This document shows, one piece after another, positions 8,542 to 15,794 of a stretch of DNA of 17,841 nt (position 1 is the stretch's first letter; each line of letters opens with the position of its first letter). A program made the position numbers and the translations under genes. The notes below the pieces were generated by a model. The model ran no database searches, was not told where the DNA came from, and saw only the letters and a list, made by a program, of their open reading frames with translations. Where the stretch lies: positions 1 to 17,841 of the forward strand of contig DAOVVG010000022.1 in assembly GCA_030632175.1 (NCBI GenBank), given 5' to 3'. This DNA comes from Gammaproteobacteria bacterium (GTDB lineage Bacteria; Pseudomonadota; Gammaproteobacteria; UBA9214).

Positions 8542-9776
8542 TGCGCCATCCTCACCTTGCCGGATTCAATACACTCATTTGCAACGGCACGTGCTACTGC
8601 ATCATCAGCCAGGATAATGTCCAGCGTATCCGCCACATGCATCGCACACTGTTCCAGTGCCTGCTCAACGACCCGGGCGATGGCAGTGAAAGCAATGCGC
8701 CCATCCAGAAAGGCCTGCACCGCCACTTCATTGGCTGCATTCAGAATGGCAGGCGAAGTACCTCCACTGCGCCAGGCAGCGGTTGCCAGTTCCAGACAGG
8801 GGTAGTGCGCCCTGTCAGGCGCTTCGAATTGCATGCTTCCCACCGTCATCAGATCAAGGCTCTCCGCCCCGGACTCGATGCGTTCCGGCCAGCCCAGTGC
8901 ATGGCTGATAGGAATACGCATATCCGGATTACCCATTTGTGCAAGTACTGAACCATCATCATATTCAACCAGTGAGTGCACCAGTGACTGCGGATGCAAA
9001 ACCACATTGATGCTTTCCATCGGCAAGCCAAACAACCAGCCCGCCTCGATCACTTCAAGACCCTTGTTCATCATGGTGGCAGAATCAACTGAAATTTTAC
9101 GGCCCATATCCCAGGTCGGGTGTGCACAGGCCTGCTCCGGTGTCACTGCAGACAGCTGACTGACCGGCAGGTTCCTGAACGGTCCTCCTGATGCCGTCAG
9201 CATGATCTTGCGCACACCGGCCGGTGCCGCGCCGGCCACATAGTTATCCGGCAGACATTGCAAAATGGCATTGTGTTCGCTGTCGACGGGCAACAGGGTG
9301 GCCCGACTGTCACGCACGGCCTGCATAAACAGCGCGCCGGACATGACCAGCGCCTCCTTGTTGGCCAGCATCACGCGCTTGCCGGTACGTGCAGCCTCCA
9401 GTGAAGGTAATAGCCCGGCAGCACCGACGATGGCGGCCATCACAAAATCAACCGTCTCGTGACCGGCGACAGTCACCAGCCCGTCATTGCCTGATAACAC
9501 CTGCACATCCGGCGCCGATTGCTTTAACAGTATGGCCAGCCGGGTAGCTGCGTCGGCATCGGCCATCACCGCATACTGTGGCTGAAAGCGCACACATTGT
9601 GCGGCAAGTTTGTCGACACTGCTGTTGGCCGTCAATGCAACAACCCTGAAGCGGGCCGGGTGACGCGCAATGACATCCAGCGTACTCAGGCCGATCGAAC
9701 CGGTCGATCCCAGCAAGGTGACGCCAACAGACTTGCCGGCATCAATCACGTTGTCTGTTGTCCCGGGGTCTGGCAT
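8538..9776 (-). CDS. dxr: 1-deoxy-D-xylulose 5-phosphate reductoisomerase
   Basis: 412 residues from ATG at 9776 (E. coli 398). Dxr converts DXP to 2-C-methylerythritol 4-phosphate with NADPH, the committed step of the non-mevalonate isoprenoid pathway. The NADPH-binding LLGSTGSIGLSTLDV is at 21-35. Metal ligands D165 and E167 (in VDSEHNA) and E241 (in MNKGLEVIEA) match E. coli D150, E152 and E231. The open frame extends 41 codons further upstream, but that stretch overlaps cdsA and looks nothing like the family, so I place the start at the Met before PDPGTTDN. Even so about 15 residues precede the Rossmann fold, and the ribosome-binding site is poor (AGG 13 nt away). The product feeds uppS substrate supply two genes upstream. 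Confidence 0.95.
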   Translation of the reverse strand: MPDPGTTDNVIDAGKSVGVTLLGSTGSIGLSTLDVIARHPARFRVVALTANSSVDKLAAQCVRFQPQYAVMADADAATRLAILLKQSAPDVQVLSGNDGLVTVAGHETVDFVMAAIVGAAGLLPSLEAARTGKRVMLANKEALVMSGALFMQAVRDSRATLLPVDSEHNAILQCLPDNYVAGAAPAGVRKIMLTASGGPFRNLPVSQLSAVTPEQACAHPTWDMGRKISVDSATMMNKGLEVIEAGWLFGLPMESINVVLHPQSLVHSLVEYDDGSVLAQMGNPDMRIPISHALGWPERIESGAESLDLMTVGSMQFEAPDRAHYPCLELATAAWRSGGTSPAILNAANEVAVQAFLDGRIAFTAIARVVEQALEQCAMHVADTLDIILADDAVARAVANECIESGKVRMAQ

Positions 9777-9795
9777 TTTTGCAACACGACCTGCA

Positions 9796-10614
9796 TTACA
9801 GGTCCAGCCACAGATAACCGGCGAGAAACACGGGTGCGGCAGCAACCAGTCCGTCAATGCGGTCAAAGATACCGCCGTGACCGGGAATAATATTGCCACT
9901 GTCCTTGATGCCGCTGTGACGCTTCATCAAACTTTCCAGCAGATCACCGGCCACAGAAAACAGCACCGCAATGCCGGCAACCAGCATGAACATCAATGTC
10001 CATCTGACTGACTCACTGAAGAGCATGCCGGCAATGGCCGCAAACACCAGGCTCGAAAACAACCCGCCGTAAACACCCTCCCAGGTTTTTCCCGGACTGA
10101 TCGCCGGTGCCAGTTTTGTTTTGCCCCACTGACGTCCAGCGAAATAGGCACCACTGTCAGCCAGCCACACGAGCACCATCATCATTAGCGTCAATATCGG
10201 ACCACGCTCACTGCCGGAGTGCAGCGTCACCAGCGCTGCCCATGCCGGCAGAATCACCAGAGTGCCGGCAAACAACTTGAGATTGACGTTTAACGCGGAA
10301 TGCACAGCACACAGCTGCGGGCGCGATAACCAGAACAATGCACACAACCACCAGATCATCGCCAGCAGCAGCAGCGGAAAAACAAGCTGCGACAGACCCG
10401 CCTGCCAGAGCATCCACATAAGGGCCGCCATCGCCAGCGTATAGATGACACGCACAACAGTGTGCTCAACCGGAATCAGGTGACTCCACTCCCAGGCCGC
10501 CAGCAGCATGATGGTGGCAAGTATTGCCGAGAAAACAGGCGTAGACAGAAACAGTACGCCACAAACAACCAGCGGCACCAATATGGCAGCAGATATCAGA
10601 CGCGCCTTAAGCAC
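9796..10614 (-). CDS. cdsA: Phosphatidate cytidylyltransferase (CDP-diglyceride synthase)
   Basis: 272 residues from GTG at 10614 (E. coli 285). This integral inner-membrane enzyme makes CDP-diacylglycerol from phosphatidate and CTP, the entry to all bacterial phospholipids. The full family signature is present near the C-terminus (about 228-254): SLMKRHSGIKDSG followed by PGHGGIFDRID. Seven or eight hydrophobic segments are visible. The frame is open 109 codons further upstream, but that part overlaps uppS antiparallel to no known domain. GTG gives an N-terminus reading (M)LKARLISA, like E. coli MLKYRLISA, and has a strong Shine-Dalgarno sequence 10 nt upstream. The start overlaps the uppS stop by 8 bp, so translation of the two is probably coupled. 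Confidence 0.96.
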   Translation of the reverse strand: MLKARLISAAILVPLVVCGVLFLSTPVFSAILATIMLLAAWEWSHLIPVEHTVVRVIYTLAMAALMWMLWQAGLSQLVFPLLLLAMIWWLCALFWLSRPQLCAVHSALNVNLKLFAGTLVILPAWAALVTLHSGSERGPILTLMMMVLVWLADSGAYFAGRQWGKTKLAPAISPGKTWEGVYGGLFSSLVFAAIAGMLFSESVRWTLMFMLVAGIAVLFSVAGDLLESLMKRHSGIKDSGNIIPGHGGIFDRIDGLVAAAPVFLAGYLWLDL

Positions 10615-11356
10615 CTTTTTTCTGCTCCACCTGATCACCGGTGCGCCCAAAGCGGCGCTGGCGATTGGCGTACCAGGACAGCGCGTCATCAAGCTTTTGT
10701 CCGTCAAAGGCCGGCCAGAGCGTATCGGTAAAATAAAGTTCGGTGTAGGCCAGTTGCCAGAGCAGAAAGTTACTGATGCGCTGTTCACCGCCGGTACGGA
10801 TAAACAGGTCGGGGGGCGGCAGGTCCGACAGACACACCTCGGCCGCCAGTACATCGGGGGTGATATCCTGCGGCTGCAATGTACCGTCAACCAAACGAGC
10901 AGCAAGATTTTGCACTGCCTGGGTAATATCCCACTGACCACCGTAATTCGCCGCGATCACCAGGTCCAGGCCTGAATTATCACGGGTCTCTTCCTCAGCG
11001 GCAGCAATCAGCGCGCGCAGATTGTCTGAAAATGCCGTGAGGTCACCAATAAAGCGTAGCCTGACACCGTTCCTGTTCAGTGCCACCACCTCCTTTTTGA
11101 GAGCGTGCACGAACAGGTCCATGATCAGGCTGACTTCCTCACTCGGTCGCCGCCAGTTCTCACTACTGAAAGCAAACAGCGTCAACGCCTTGATGTTCTT
11201 GTCCAGACAGGCTTCTACCGCTCGGCGCACCGACTTCACGCCCTCACGATGCCCGACATATCGCGGCAACAGGCGCGCACGCGCCCAGCGACCGTTACCA
11301 TCCATGATAATGGCAATATGGCGCGGCAAACTGCCCTGATTACTGTCTTCTGCCAT
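10607..11356 (-). CDS. uppS: Undecaprenyl diphosphate synthase (cis-prenyltransferase)
   Basis: 249 residues from ATG at 11356 (E. coli IspU/UppS 253). It extends farnesyl diphosphate with eight isopentenyl units in cis to the C55 carrier lipid used for peptidoglycan and O-antigen. The phosphate-binding loop HIAIIMDGNGRWA carries catalytic D19. FAFSSENWRRP and the C-terminal signature DLFIRTGGEQRISNFLLWQ, followed by AYTELYF, are conserved. A TTG immediately before the ATG would add one residue; ATG is preferred. A GCGGG element stands about 8 nt upstream. frr lies 70 bp upstream and cdsA overlaps its stop. I saw no clear promoter or terminator in the 70-bp gap. Confidence 0.97.
   Translation of the reverse strand: MAEDSNQGSLPRHIAIIMDGNGRWARARLLPRYVGHREGVKSVRRAVEACLDKNIKALTLFAFSSENWRRPSEEVSLIMDLFVHALKKEVVALNRNGVRLRFIGDLTAFSDNLRALIAAAEEETRDNSGLDLVIAANYGGQWDITQAVQNLAARLVDGTLQPQDITPDVLAAEVCLSDLPPPDLFIRTGGEQRISNFLLWQLAYTELYFTDTLWPAFDGQKLDDALSWYANRQRRFGRTGDQVEQKKGA
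10625..10632 (-). promoter_or_regulatory. Ribosome-binding site that fixes the cdsA GTG start
   Basis: AGGTGGAG lies within the 3' end of uppS, with 10 nt between it and the GTG codon at 10614. It is the best Shine-Dalgarno match near the expected CdsA N-terminus and decides for GTG over the far upstream ATG of the same open frame. Confidence 0.65.
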
Positions 11357-11429
11357 CAACTAAACCCGCTGTGCCCCTTTACTTTAGTTACCTGTGTATT
11401 CCTGCCCGCCCGTCATCGTGTCCGGCCTG

Positions 11430-11987
11430 CTAAATTTCCATCAGTTCAGCTTCCTTGGTTGCAAGAATCTTGTCCACTTCTGCCACATGGGCATCCGTTA
11501 ATTTCTGAATCGCATCCTGCGCCTTGCGCTCTTCATCCTCGGAGATTTCCTTTTCCTTTAACAGGTCCTTGAAATCACTGTTCGCATCACGCCGAATGTT
11601 TCGAATTGAAACCTTTGCCGTCTCGCCGTCGTGACGCACCACTTTTACCAGATCACGACGGGTTTCTTCTGTCAGCGGCGGCATGGGAATGCGCATGACG
11701 GTACCGGCAGTTGACGGGTTAAGACCCAGATCAGATTTCAGAATAGCCTTCTCGATTGCCTGCACCATGGTCTTTTCCCATGGCGTTACCGTCAGGGTGC
11801 GCGCATCTTCAACACCAATATTCGCCACCTGCGAGATCGGCACATTGGAACCGTAATAATCCACCACCAGGTGGTCCAGCAGGCTGGGATGTGCCCGCCC
11901 GGTGCGTACCTTGCCAAGCGTTAGCCTGAAGGCCTCGATACTCTTGTCCATGCGCACACCGGCATCCTGCAAAATCTCATCAATCAT
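11430..11987 (-). CDS. frr: Ribosome recycling factor
   Basis: 185 residues, the standard size. RRF splits post-termination ribosomes together with EF-G. The tRNA-shaped fold is predicted from a long three-helix bundle (N-terminal [20 protein letters not shown] helix and two C-terminal helices from about residue 105 to 183) with a small beta/alpha domain between ([31 protein letters not shown]). The conserved [11 protein letters not shown] is at about 29-39. The ATG start overlaps the pyrH stop as ATGA and has AGGAG 8 nt upstream, inside the pyrH end, so the two are almost certainly translationally coupled. Confidence 0.98.
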   Translation of the reverse strand: MIDEILQDAGVRMDKSIEAFRLTLGKVRTGRAHPSLLDHLVVDYYGSNVPISQVANIGVEDARTLTVTPWEKTMVQAIEKAILKSDLGLNPSTAGTVMRIPMPPLTEETRRDLVKVVRHDGETAKVSIRNIRRDANSDFKDLLKEKEISEDEERKAQDAIQKLTDAHVAEVDKILATKEAELMEI

Positions 11988-12703
11988 TCCTGGTTCTCCT
12001 GCTGCACCAACGTTCCGATATCCTGCCCGTCCACAATCCGGCCAAGCTGGCCGGCTTCAAATACATTGAATACACGCAGCGGCATTTTATGTTCGCTGCA
12101 AAGCACCAGTGCTGTTGCATCCATGACGCCGAGTTTCTGTGCCAGCGCTTCGTCATAACTGATGCGCTTGTAAAGTGTTGCATCCGGATTGGTCACCGGG
12201 TCTGCCGTGTAGACACCATCGACCTTGGTTGCCTTGAGCATGATGTCCGCACCAATTTCTATGGCACGCAAACTCGCGGCAGAATCAGTGGTAAAAAACG
12301 GACTACCGGTACCCGCTGCAAAAATGACCACCCGCCCCTGCTCCAGATGCCGCACTGCCTGCCGGGTTGAATAGGGTTCACACACCTGGTCAATGGTCAG
12401 TGCCGACATCACACGGCAGTCGGTTCCTGTTTTCTCAATGGCATCCTGCATGGCAAGTGAATTCATAACCGTTGCCAGCATCCCCATGTGATCGCCGCTG
12501 ACCCGGTTCATGCCCTGCGAAGCCAGACCGGCACCGCGCAGAATGTTGCCACCACCAATGACCAGGCCCAGCTGTGTTCCCTGACTGGCGACAGTGTGTA
12601 TTTCACTGGCCAGGCGCTGTGCGACAGCTGGATCAATTCCGTGCCTGCCCTGACCCATCAGCGCCTCACCGCTAAGCTTTAGCAATACCCGCCTGTATAA
12701 CAT
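11984..12703 (-). CDS. pyrH: Uridylate kinase (UMP kinase)
   Basis: 239 residues (E. coli 241). The bacterial hexameric UMP kinase of the amino-acid kinase family phosphorylates UMP to UDP in pyrimidine synthesis and is normally activated by GTP and inhibited by UTP. Visible are KLSGEAL (9-15), GGGNILRG (50-57), the [17 protein letters not shown] region, [12 protein letters not shown], and [13 protein letters not shown], all family hallmarks. The ATG start has AAGGA 7 nt upstream. The gene is separated from tsf by a strong terminator and a 141-bp gap, so it probably has its own promoter, while its stop overlaps the frr start. This makes pyrH the first gene of the long downstream operon. Confidence 0.98.
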   Translation of the reverse strand: MLYRRVLLKLSGEALMGQGRHGIDPAVAQRLASEIHTVASQGTQLGLVIGGGNILRGAGLASQGMNRVSGDHMGMLATVMNSLAMQDAIEKTGTDCRVMSALTIDQVCEPYSTRQAVRHLEQGRVVIFAAGTGSPFFTTDSAASLRAIEIGADIMLKATKVDGVYTADPVTNPDATLYKRISYDEALAQKLGVMDATALVLCSEHKMPLRVFNVFEAGQLGRIVDGQDIGTLVQQENQE

Positions 12704-12790
12704 CTAATATCCTTTTTATTCAATATGTTATAAATATGACCGCCAGATTTCCTTGCGGCCATTGTCTAATGTTTTCCCCGGGATTGCCAT
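12704..12790 (-). promoter_or_regulatory. pyrH upstream region, probable promoter not resolved
   Basis: This stretch lies between the tsf terminator and the pyrH start. Its 40 bp nearest pyrH are very A/T-rich and hold several -10-like hexamers (CATATT, TATAAC). TAGACA further up resembles a -35 box, but no pair has a normal 16-18 bp spacing, so I cannot name one promoter. A promoter is expected because the terminator before it would otherwise cut off pyrH and the genes after it. Confidence 0.3.
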
Positions 12791-12821
12791 AAAAAAACGG
12801 GGTCGAAAATCGACCCCGTTT
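12791..12821 (-). terminator. Rho-independent terminator after tsf
   Basis: On the minus strand AAACGGGGTCGA pairs perfectly with TCGACCCCGTTT around a 3-nt loop (12 bp), and the 3' arm runs straight into a run of seven T (12797-12791). It begins 23 bp after the tsf stop. It should end most rpsB-tsf transcripts before pyrH. In the plus direction only three T follow, so it is oriented for the minus strand. Confidence 0.93.
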
Positions 12822-12844
12822 CAGTGTGGTGTAACGATGGTGAA

Positions 12845-13735
12845 TCAACCACCCTTGACCTGAGCCATCACCTCGTCAGCAAAGTTCTCTGCTTTCTTTT
12901 CAATACCCTCACCCAGTTCAACGCGCTCGAAGCGCACAACGCTGGCATCTGCCTGTTTCAGCAGCTTGCCAACCGTCTGATCAGGGTCCTTGACAAAAGA
13001 CTGGCCAAGCAAGGTGATCTCACCGAGATACTTGCGAATCCTGCCGCTGATCATCTTTTCAATGATGTCGTCAGGCTTGCCGCTCTCACGTGCCTGGGCG
13101 GTGAAAATATCACGTTCGGCAGCCACCATTTCCTCGGGAACCTGATCTTCGGAAATACAGACCGGACGTGGATCGTGGGCAGCAATGTGCATTGCCAGGT
13201 CCTTGCCCAGCACATCGTCACCACCGGCCACTTCGACCAGCACAGCGATGCGCACACCGTGACGGTAGCTGGCAATTGCATTATCACTTTCAATGCGGGT
13301 AAAACGTCGCACGGAAATATTCTCGCCGATGGTCGCAATCAGCGCCTTGCGCGCATCCTCTACCGTACTGGCATCGCCATCATTCAGCGGCATTGCCATC
13401 AATGCGTCGAGATCTGCCGGATTATCTGCCAGAACCCGTTTTGCAATGGCTGCGGCAAAATCCTGGAAATCTTCCTTCTTGGCAACGAAATCTGTTTCGC
13501 AGTTAACCTCTACGATGGCCGCGGTCTTGCCGTCATCGCTGACTTCAATCACAACGAGACCCTCGGCAGCAATACGACTGGCCTTCTTGTCGGCTTTTGC
13601 CAGACCGGTTTTACGCAACGCCTCGATGGCTGTATCCATATCACCATCAGCATCAACCAATGCCTTCTTGCACTCCATCATCCCGGAGCCGGTACGTTCG
13701 CGCAGTTCTTTTACCAGCGCAGCAGTAATTGCCAT
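12845..13735 (-). CDS. tsf: Translation elongation factor Ts
   Basis: 296 residues (E. coli 283). EF-Ts is the guanine nucleotide exchange factor that recycles EF-Tu. The N-terminal UBA-like domain carries the signature [16 protein letters not shown] (11-26). The [10 protein letters not shown] motif (81-90) supplies the Asp81/Phe82 pair equivalent to E. coli D80/F81 that opens the EF-Tu nucleotide site. A dimerisation-type core follows ([33 protein letters not shown]). The ATG start has GAGG 9 nt upstream. It follows rpsB by 55 bp and is closed by a strong terminator, so rpsB-tsf form one transcript as in most bacteria. The second residue is Ala, so the N-terminal Met should be removed by Map. 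Confidence 0.98.
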   Translation of the reverse strand: MAITAALVKELRERTGSGMMECKKALVDADGDMDTAIEALRKTGLAKADKKASRIAAEGLVVIEVSDDGKTAAIVEVNCETDFVAKKEDFQDFAAAIAKRVLADNPADLDALMAMPLNDGDASTVEDARKALIATIGENISVRRFTRIESDNAIASYRHGVRIAVLVEVAGGDDVLGKDLAMHIAAHDPRPVCISEDQVPEEMVAAERDIFTAQARESGKPDDIIEKMISGRIRKYLGEITLLGQSFVKDPDQTVGKLLKQADASVVRFERVELGEGIEKKAENFADEVMAQVKGG

Positions 13736-13790
13736 ATCAAATATCCTCTAGATTCTTTACGCGTACGGAAGAAACCCTGCCGGGCAGACC

Positions 13791-14750
13791 TTATTTTTCG
13801 CCGGCTTCCGCATTATCAGCGGCTTCCACCTTTTCAGCAGGCTCAGCCTTGTCAGCGGCTTCCACCTTTTCAGCGGGCTCAGCCTTGTCAGCGGCTTCAG
13901 CCACTGCTTCAGCTGCCGCAGCTTTTTTCGGGGCGGCTTTCTTCGGAGCAGCCTTCTTCACGGTGACCTTGTCTGCTGTCTTTTTGGCCTTCTTCTTGAC
14001 AGGTTTGGCTATCTCATCGCCATCGAGCTCGACAAATTCATCCGTTGATTCAGCAACAGCGTGCGCGACACTCAGCTTGCCGGTATCGACCGCAGTAGCA
14101 GCAGATTCAACAAACAGATTGATAGCACGAATGGCATCATCATTACCGGGTATCACGTAATCAATACCATCCAGTGAATTATTGGTATCAACAACACCAA
14201 TGACCGGGATACCCAGTTTTCTGGCTTCGCTGATAGCGATCTTTTCGTGGCCAACATCCACTACAAACATGGCATCAGGTATGCCGCGCATATTTTTGAT
14301 ACCGCCGAGGCTGCGTTCCAGCTTCTCCAGCTCACGCGTCAGCATCAGTCCTTCCTTCTTGCTGATCTTGTCAAATGATCCGTCTTCGGACATAACTTCA
14401 AGATCTTTCAGACGTTTGATGGATGCACGTACTGTCTTGTAGTTCGTCAACATACCGCCAAGCCAGCGGTGATTGACGTAGGGCATACCGCAACGTTCCG
14501 CATTTTCCCTGACAGCATTCTGTGCAGAACGCTTGGTACCGACGAACAGTACCGTGCCGCCATTTGCGACCATGCTACCAAGGTAGTTCATGGCCTCGGT
14601 AAACAGAGGCATCGTTTTTTCAAGGTTGATGATGTGGATCTTGCCGCGTTCGCCGAAGATATAGGGGGCCATCTTCGGGTTCCAGTAACGGGTCTGGTGA
14701 CCAAAATGCACGCCAGCTTCAAGCATCTGGCGCATAGTGACTTCTGCCAT
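13791..14750 (-). CDS. rpsB: 30S ribosomal protein S2 with long low-complexity C-terminal tail
   Basis: 319 residues from ATG at 14750 (E. coli 241). The core (about 1-226) is ordinary S2: [48 protein letters not shown] (92-106) and [20 protein letters not shown] (180-199). S2 binds the 30S head late in assembly and helps recruit S1. Residues 227-319 form an unusual tail: an acidic linker, a basic Lys/Ala/Pro block ([20 protein letters not shown], about 252-278), then an Ala/Glu/Lys block with two exact copies of [12 protein letters not shown] (287-310) and a degenerate third. An in-frame ATG 23 codons upstream (14819) is rejected because it lies in the structured leader. GGAG sits 10 nt before the chosen ATG. 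Confidence 0.98.
   Translation of the reverse strand: MAEVTMRQMLEAGVHFGHQTRYWNPKMAPYIFGERGKIHIINLEKTMPLFTEAMNYLGSMVANGGTVLFVGTKRSAQNAVRENAERCGMPYVNHRWLGGMLTNYKTVRASIKRLKDLEVMSEDGSFDKISKKEGLMLTRELEKLERSLGGIKNMRGIPDAMFVVDVGHEKIAISEARKLGIPVIGVVDTNNSLDGIDYVIPGNDDAIRAINLFVESAATAVDTGKLSVAHAVAESTDEFVELDGDEIAKPVKKKAKKTADKVTVKKAAPKKAAPKKAAAAEAVAEAADKAEPAEKVEAADKAEPAEKVEAADNAEAGEK
13819..13890 (-). repeat. Two 36-bp tandem repeats in the rpsB 3' end
   Basis: Positions 13819-13854 and 13855-13890 are adjacent 36-bp copies differing at one base (a/g). Each encodes [12 protein letters not shown] of the S2 tail. Eight further bases match on the 13891 side, and a degenerate partial copy ([10 protein letters not shown]) lies on the other side at the gene's end. 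Near-identity at silent positions suggests a recent slippage duplication. Confidence 0.95.
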
Positions 14751-14910
14751 CTTTAGATTTCTCCAGTATTCAGGGTTAGACTTCCATGCATCCCATGACA
14801 ACAACCCGAATGACTGCATTTACAGTTTTACAGTCAACCAGGCACCCTGCCGCATGTGCCGATACATGTGTGAATTAGGTCAAGCGGAACAACAAACCCC
14901 ACTTAACAAG
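14751..14910 (-). ncRNA. rpsB mRNA leader, position of the S2-autoregulated (t44-type) element
   Basis: The predicted rpsB transcript starts near 14910, giving an untranslated leader of about 160 nt, the length expected for the gammaproteobacterial rpsB leader that S2 uses to repress its own synthesis (also known as the t44/tff RNA between map and rpsB). Two hairpins can be drawn on the minus strand: GGCAC (14860-14856) with GTGCC (14845-14841), and TGACTG (14836-14831) with CAGTCA (14816-14811). The second stands about 60 nt before the start codon. I assign this from position, length and visible pairing; I have not aligned it to the family model. Confidence 0.65.
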
Positions 14911-14931
14911 CCCGCCTTTATACCATACACT
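14903..14931 (+). promoter_or_regulatory. Candidate map promoter, overlapping the rpsB promoter
   Basis: On the plus strand TTAACA (14903-14908) and TACACT (14926-14931) are 17 bp apart, matching the sigma-70 consensus at five and four of six positions. Transcription would start near 14938 and give a leader of about 70 nt to map. The rpsB -10 box (14917-14922) falls inside its spacer, so the same DNA serves both directions. Confidence 0.5.
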
Positions 14932-14945
14932 CACGTGCACAGCAA
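14917..14945 (-). promoter_or_regulatory. rpsB promoter with extended -10 and GC-rich discriminator
   Basis: On the minus strand TTGCTG (14945-14940) and TATAAA (14922-14917) are 17 bp apart. TGG directly precedes the -10 box, making it an extended -10, and GGCGGGC follows it. A GC-rich discriminator is typical of promoters under stringent (ppGpp) control, and rpsB promoters in this class are known to have an extended -10. This is the only strong promoter I see for rpsB. Confidence 0.75.
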
Positions 14946-15008
14946 TCCGGAACCCGACCACAACCCTTCACCAGACTCGCCTAAATGTTTTAAAACTCAG
15001 GACCTTAA

Positions 15009-15776
15009 ATGCCCGTCTCCATAAAAACCCCCGACGAAATTGAAAAGATGCGTATCGCCGGACGTCTCGCTGGCGAGGTTCTGAGAATGATCCGGCCCCA
15101 TGTAAAACCCGGCATCACCACCGGCGAACTGGATCGCATCTGTCATGATTATATTGTGAACGAGCAACAGGCGGTCCCGGCTCCGCTCAATTACCGCGGT
15201 TTCCCGAAATCCATCTGCACCTCGATCAATCACGTTGTGTGCCATGGCATACCCGGTGACAAGGTCATCAAAAAAGGGGATGCCATGAATATAGATGTCA
15301 CCGTCATAAAGGACGGCTTTCACGGCGACACCAGCAAGATGTTCTTTGTCGGCCCCCCTACTGTCGCCGCAGAGCGACTGGCACGCATCAGTCATGACTG
15401 CATGAAAATCGGTATTGAAATGGTCAAACCCGGTATCCAGCTTGGAGATATCGGCCACGCTATCCAGAAACATGCCGAGTCACAACACTGCTCTATCGTC
15501 CGCGAGTACTGCGGGCATGGAATCGGTCGTGAATTCCACGAGGATCCGCAGGTATTGCACTACGGCAAGCCGGGCACCGGCATGACGCTTGAAGCCGGCA
15601 TGACATTCACGATTGAACCCATGGTGAACGCCGGCAAGCGACACACCAGGTTGCTGCCGGATGGCTGGACAGTAGTCACCAAGGACCATAGCCTTTCAAC
15701 ACAATGGGAACACACGATCCTCGTGACAGACACCGGTCATGAAGTACTGACCTGTCTGCCCGGCGATGAAATCTAG
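15009..15776 (+). CDS. map: Methionine aminopeptidase, type I
   Basis: 255 residues (E. coli 264). Map removes the initiator Met from new proteins when the second residue is small, as it is in S2 and EF-Ts encoded next door. The five metal ligands are visible: D96 (NIDVT), D107 (HGDTSK), H170 (CGHGIG), E203 (TIEPM) and E234 (WEHTI), with substrate-side H79 (VCHGIP). They match E. coli D97, D108, H171, E204 and E235 allowing for a one-residue deletion. The ATG start has AGGA 6 nt upstream. The gene diverges from rpsB across a 258-bp region that carries both promoters and the rpsB leader. glnD follows after 18 bp, suggesting a shared transcript. Confidence 0.98.
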   Translation: MPVSIKTPDEIEKMRIAGRLAGEVLRMIRPHVKPGITTGELDRICHDYIVNEQQAVPAPLNYRGFPKSICTSINHVVCHGIPGDKVIKKGDAMNIDVTVIKDGFHGDTSKMFFVGPPTVAAERLARISHDCMKIGIEMVKPGIQLGDIGHAIQKHAESQHCSIVREYCGHGIGREFHEDPQVLHYGKPGTGMTLEAGMTFTIEPMVNAGKRHTRLLPDGWTVVTKDHSLSTQWEHTILVTDTGHEVLTCLPGDEI

Positions 15777-15794
15777 GCTTTACTGCAACCCGAC

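Noticed and set aside
9777..9899. 41-codon N-terminal extension of dxr
   Set aside because: It overlaps the end of cdsA and does not resemble Dxr; the Met at 9776 gives near-normal length.
10615..10941. 109-codon N-terminal extension of cdsA
   Set aside because: It overlaps uppS in another frame and its sequence is Cys/Pro/Arg-rich without family likeness. GTG at 10614 has a strong ribosome-binding site and the right N-terminus.
12824..13966. Long plus-strand open frame of 380 codons opposite tsf and rpsB
   Set aside because: It is antisense to two certain genes, has no recognisable domain, and its Leu/Gln/Pro-rich end mirrors the rpsB repeat. It is a by-product of coding bias.
14751..14819. 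23-codon N-terminal extension of rpsB
   Set aside because: It lies in the structured leader. S2 proteins start at MAEVTM, which has its own ribosome-binding site.
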